Assembly: GCA_031289325.1 (NCBI GenBank)
Contig: JAITPS010000250.1
Span: 1-14,911, forward strand
Reading direction: 5' to 3'
Origin: Candidatus Methanovirga meridionalis
GTDB taxonomy: Archaea > Methanobacteriota > Methanobacteria > Methanobacteriales > Methanobacteriaceae
Length of the DNA stretch: 14,911 nucleotides
Both the position numbers and the translations under genes were made by a program. The notes beneath the pieces were generated by a model. It searched no databases. It was not told the origin of the DNA and saw only the letters and a list, made by a program, of their open reading frames with translations. The stretch's first letter is position 1; every line of letters begins with the position of its first letter. Below, in pieces: positions 14,746-14,911 of the stretch.

Positions 14746-14911
14746 AAACAATAATAATTTAAACAATAATAATTTAAATAATAATAATTTAAATAATAAT
14801 AATTTAAACAATAATAATTTAAACAATAATAATTTAAACAATAATAATTTAAACAATAATAATTTAAACAATAATAATTTAAACAATAATAATTTAAACA
14901 ATAATAATTTA
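14746..14911 (-). repeat. 15-bp tandem array, 11 units, running into the glyS leader
   Basis: AAACAATAATAATTT (+ strand) is repeated 11 times from 14746 to 14910 with only a C-to-T change in units 3 and 4, and continues to the window edge. It ends two bases before the glyS ribosome binding site (AGAGGT, 14738-14743). Any normal leader, and possibly the promoter, must therefore lie in or beyond the array. Each unit has TTTAAATT on the - strand, weakly box-A-like. The array is in frame with glyS and contains TTG but no ATG. Confidence 0.93.

Noticed and set aside
14731..14901. N-terminal extension of glycyl-tRNA synthetase
   Set aside because: It consists only of FKLLL repeats encoded by the 15-bp array. 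No ATG is present, and a good ribosome binding site and family-type N-terminus lie further downstream.

Overview
The window looks like a chromosome segment of a very AT-rich methanogenic archaeon of the order Methanobacteriales, most likely Methanobrevibacter or a close relative. The support is an archaeal-type glycyl-tRNA synthetase, a pyruvoyl-dependent arginine decarboxylase, a DUF39/COG1900 homocysteine-biosynthesis protein, a ThiI without a rhodanese domain, and a tRNA gene without an encoded CCA end. The species assignment is inference.

Layout. All genes left of about 7412 are on the + strand and all genes to the right are on the - strand, so the two halves converge on a tRNA gene. The + half holds a decayed restriction-endonuclease gene (321-577), an apparently intact beta-class DNA methyltransferase (570-1718), aspartate-semialdehyde dehydrogenase asd (2552-3601), a long coiled-coil protein of unknown role (3691-5028) and an AAA-ATPase-like/PD-(D/E)XK protein (5763-7412). 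The - half holds tRNA-Ala(GGC) (7415-7487), thiI (8429-9583) downstream of a homocysteine-biosynthesis gene (9610-10860), a membrane protein (11750-12334) downstream of pdaD (12378-12836), and glyS (13000-14730, read from a TTG start).

Metabolic links. Asd makes aspartate semialdehyde, the substrate that the DUF39 protein is thought to convert to homocysteine. The DUF39 gene lies 26 bp upstream of thiI, a tRNA thiolation enzyme, so this pair looks like a sulfur-transfer operon. PdaD makes agmatine for polyamines.

The most unusual material is non-coding. Each of the four long gene-free gaps (1719-2551, 5029-5762, 7488-8428, 10861-11749) contains one copy of a dispersed AT-rich element. The element has a conserved left end (ATGGAAAAGTTCTTAAATTTT-like) and a right end that repeats the motif inverted (TTAAGAACTTTATCAAA). 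Different copies have grown different tandem arrays (15, 17, 20, 21 and 30 bp periods), including a 23.5-copy 20-bp array without indels and a 15-copy array built from two alternating unit types. Other short tandem repeats sit directly upstream of asd, the tRNA and glyS, where they should overlap promoters or leaders. A string of short perfect hairpins follows the coiled-coil gene. No CRISPR array, insertion-sequence transposase or rRNA was seen.
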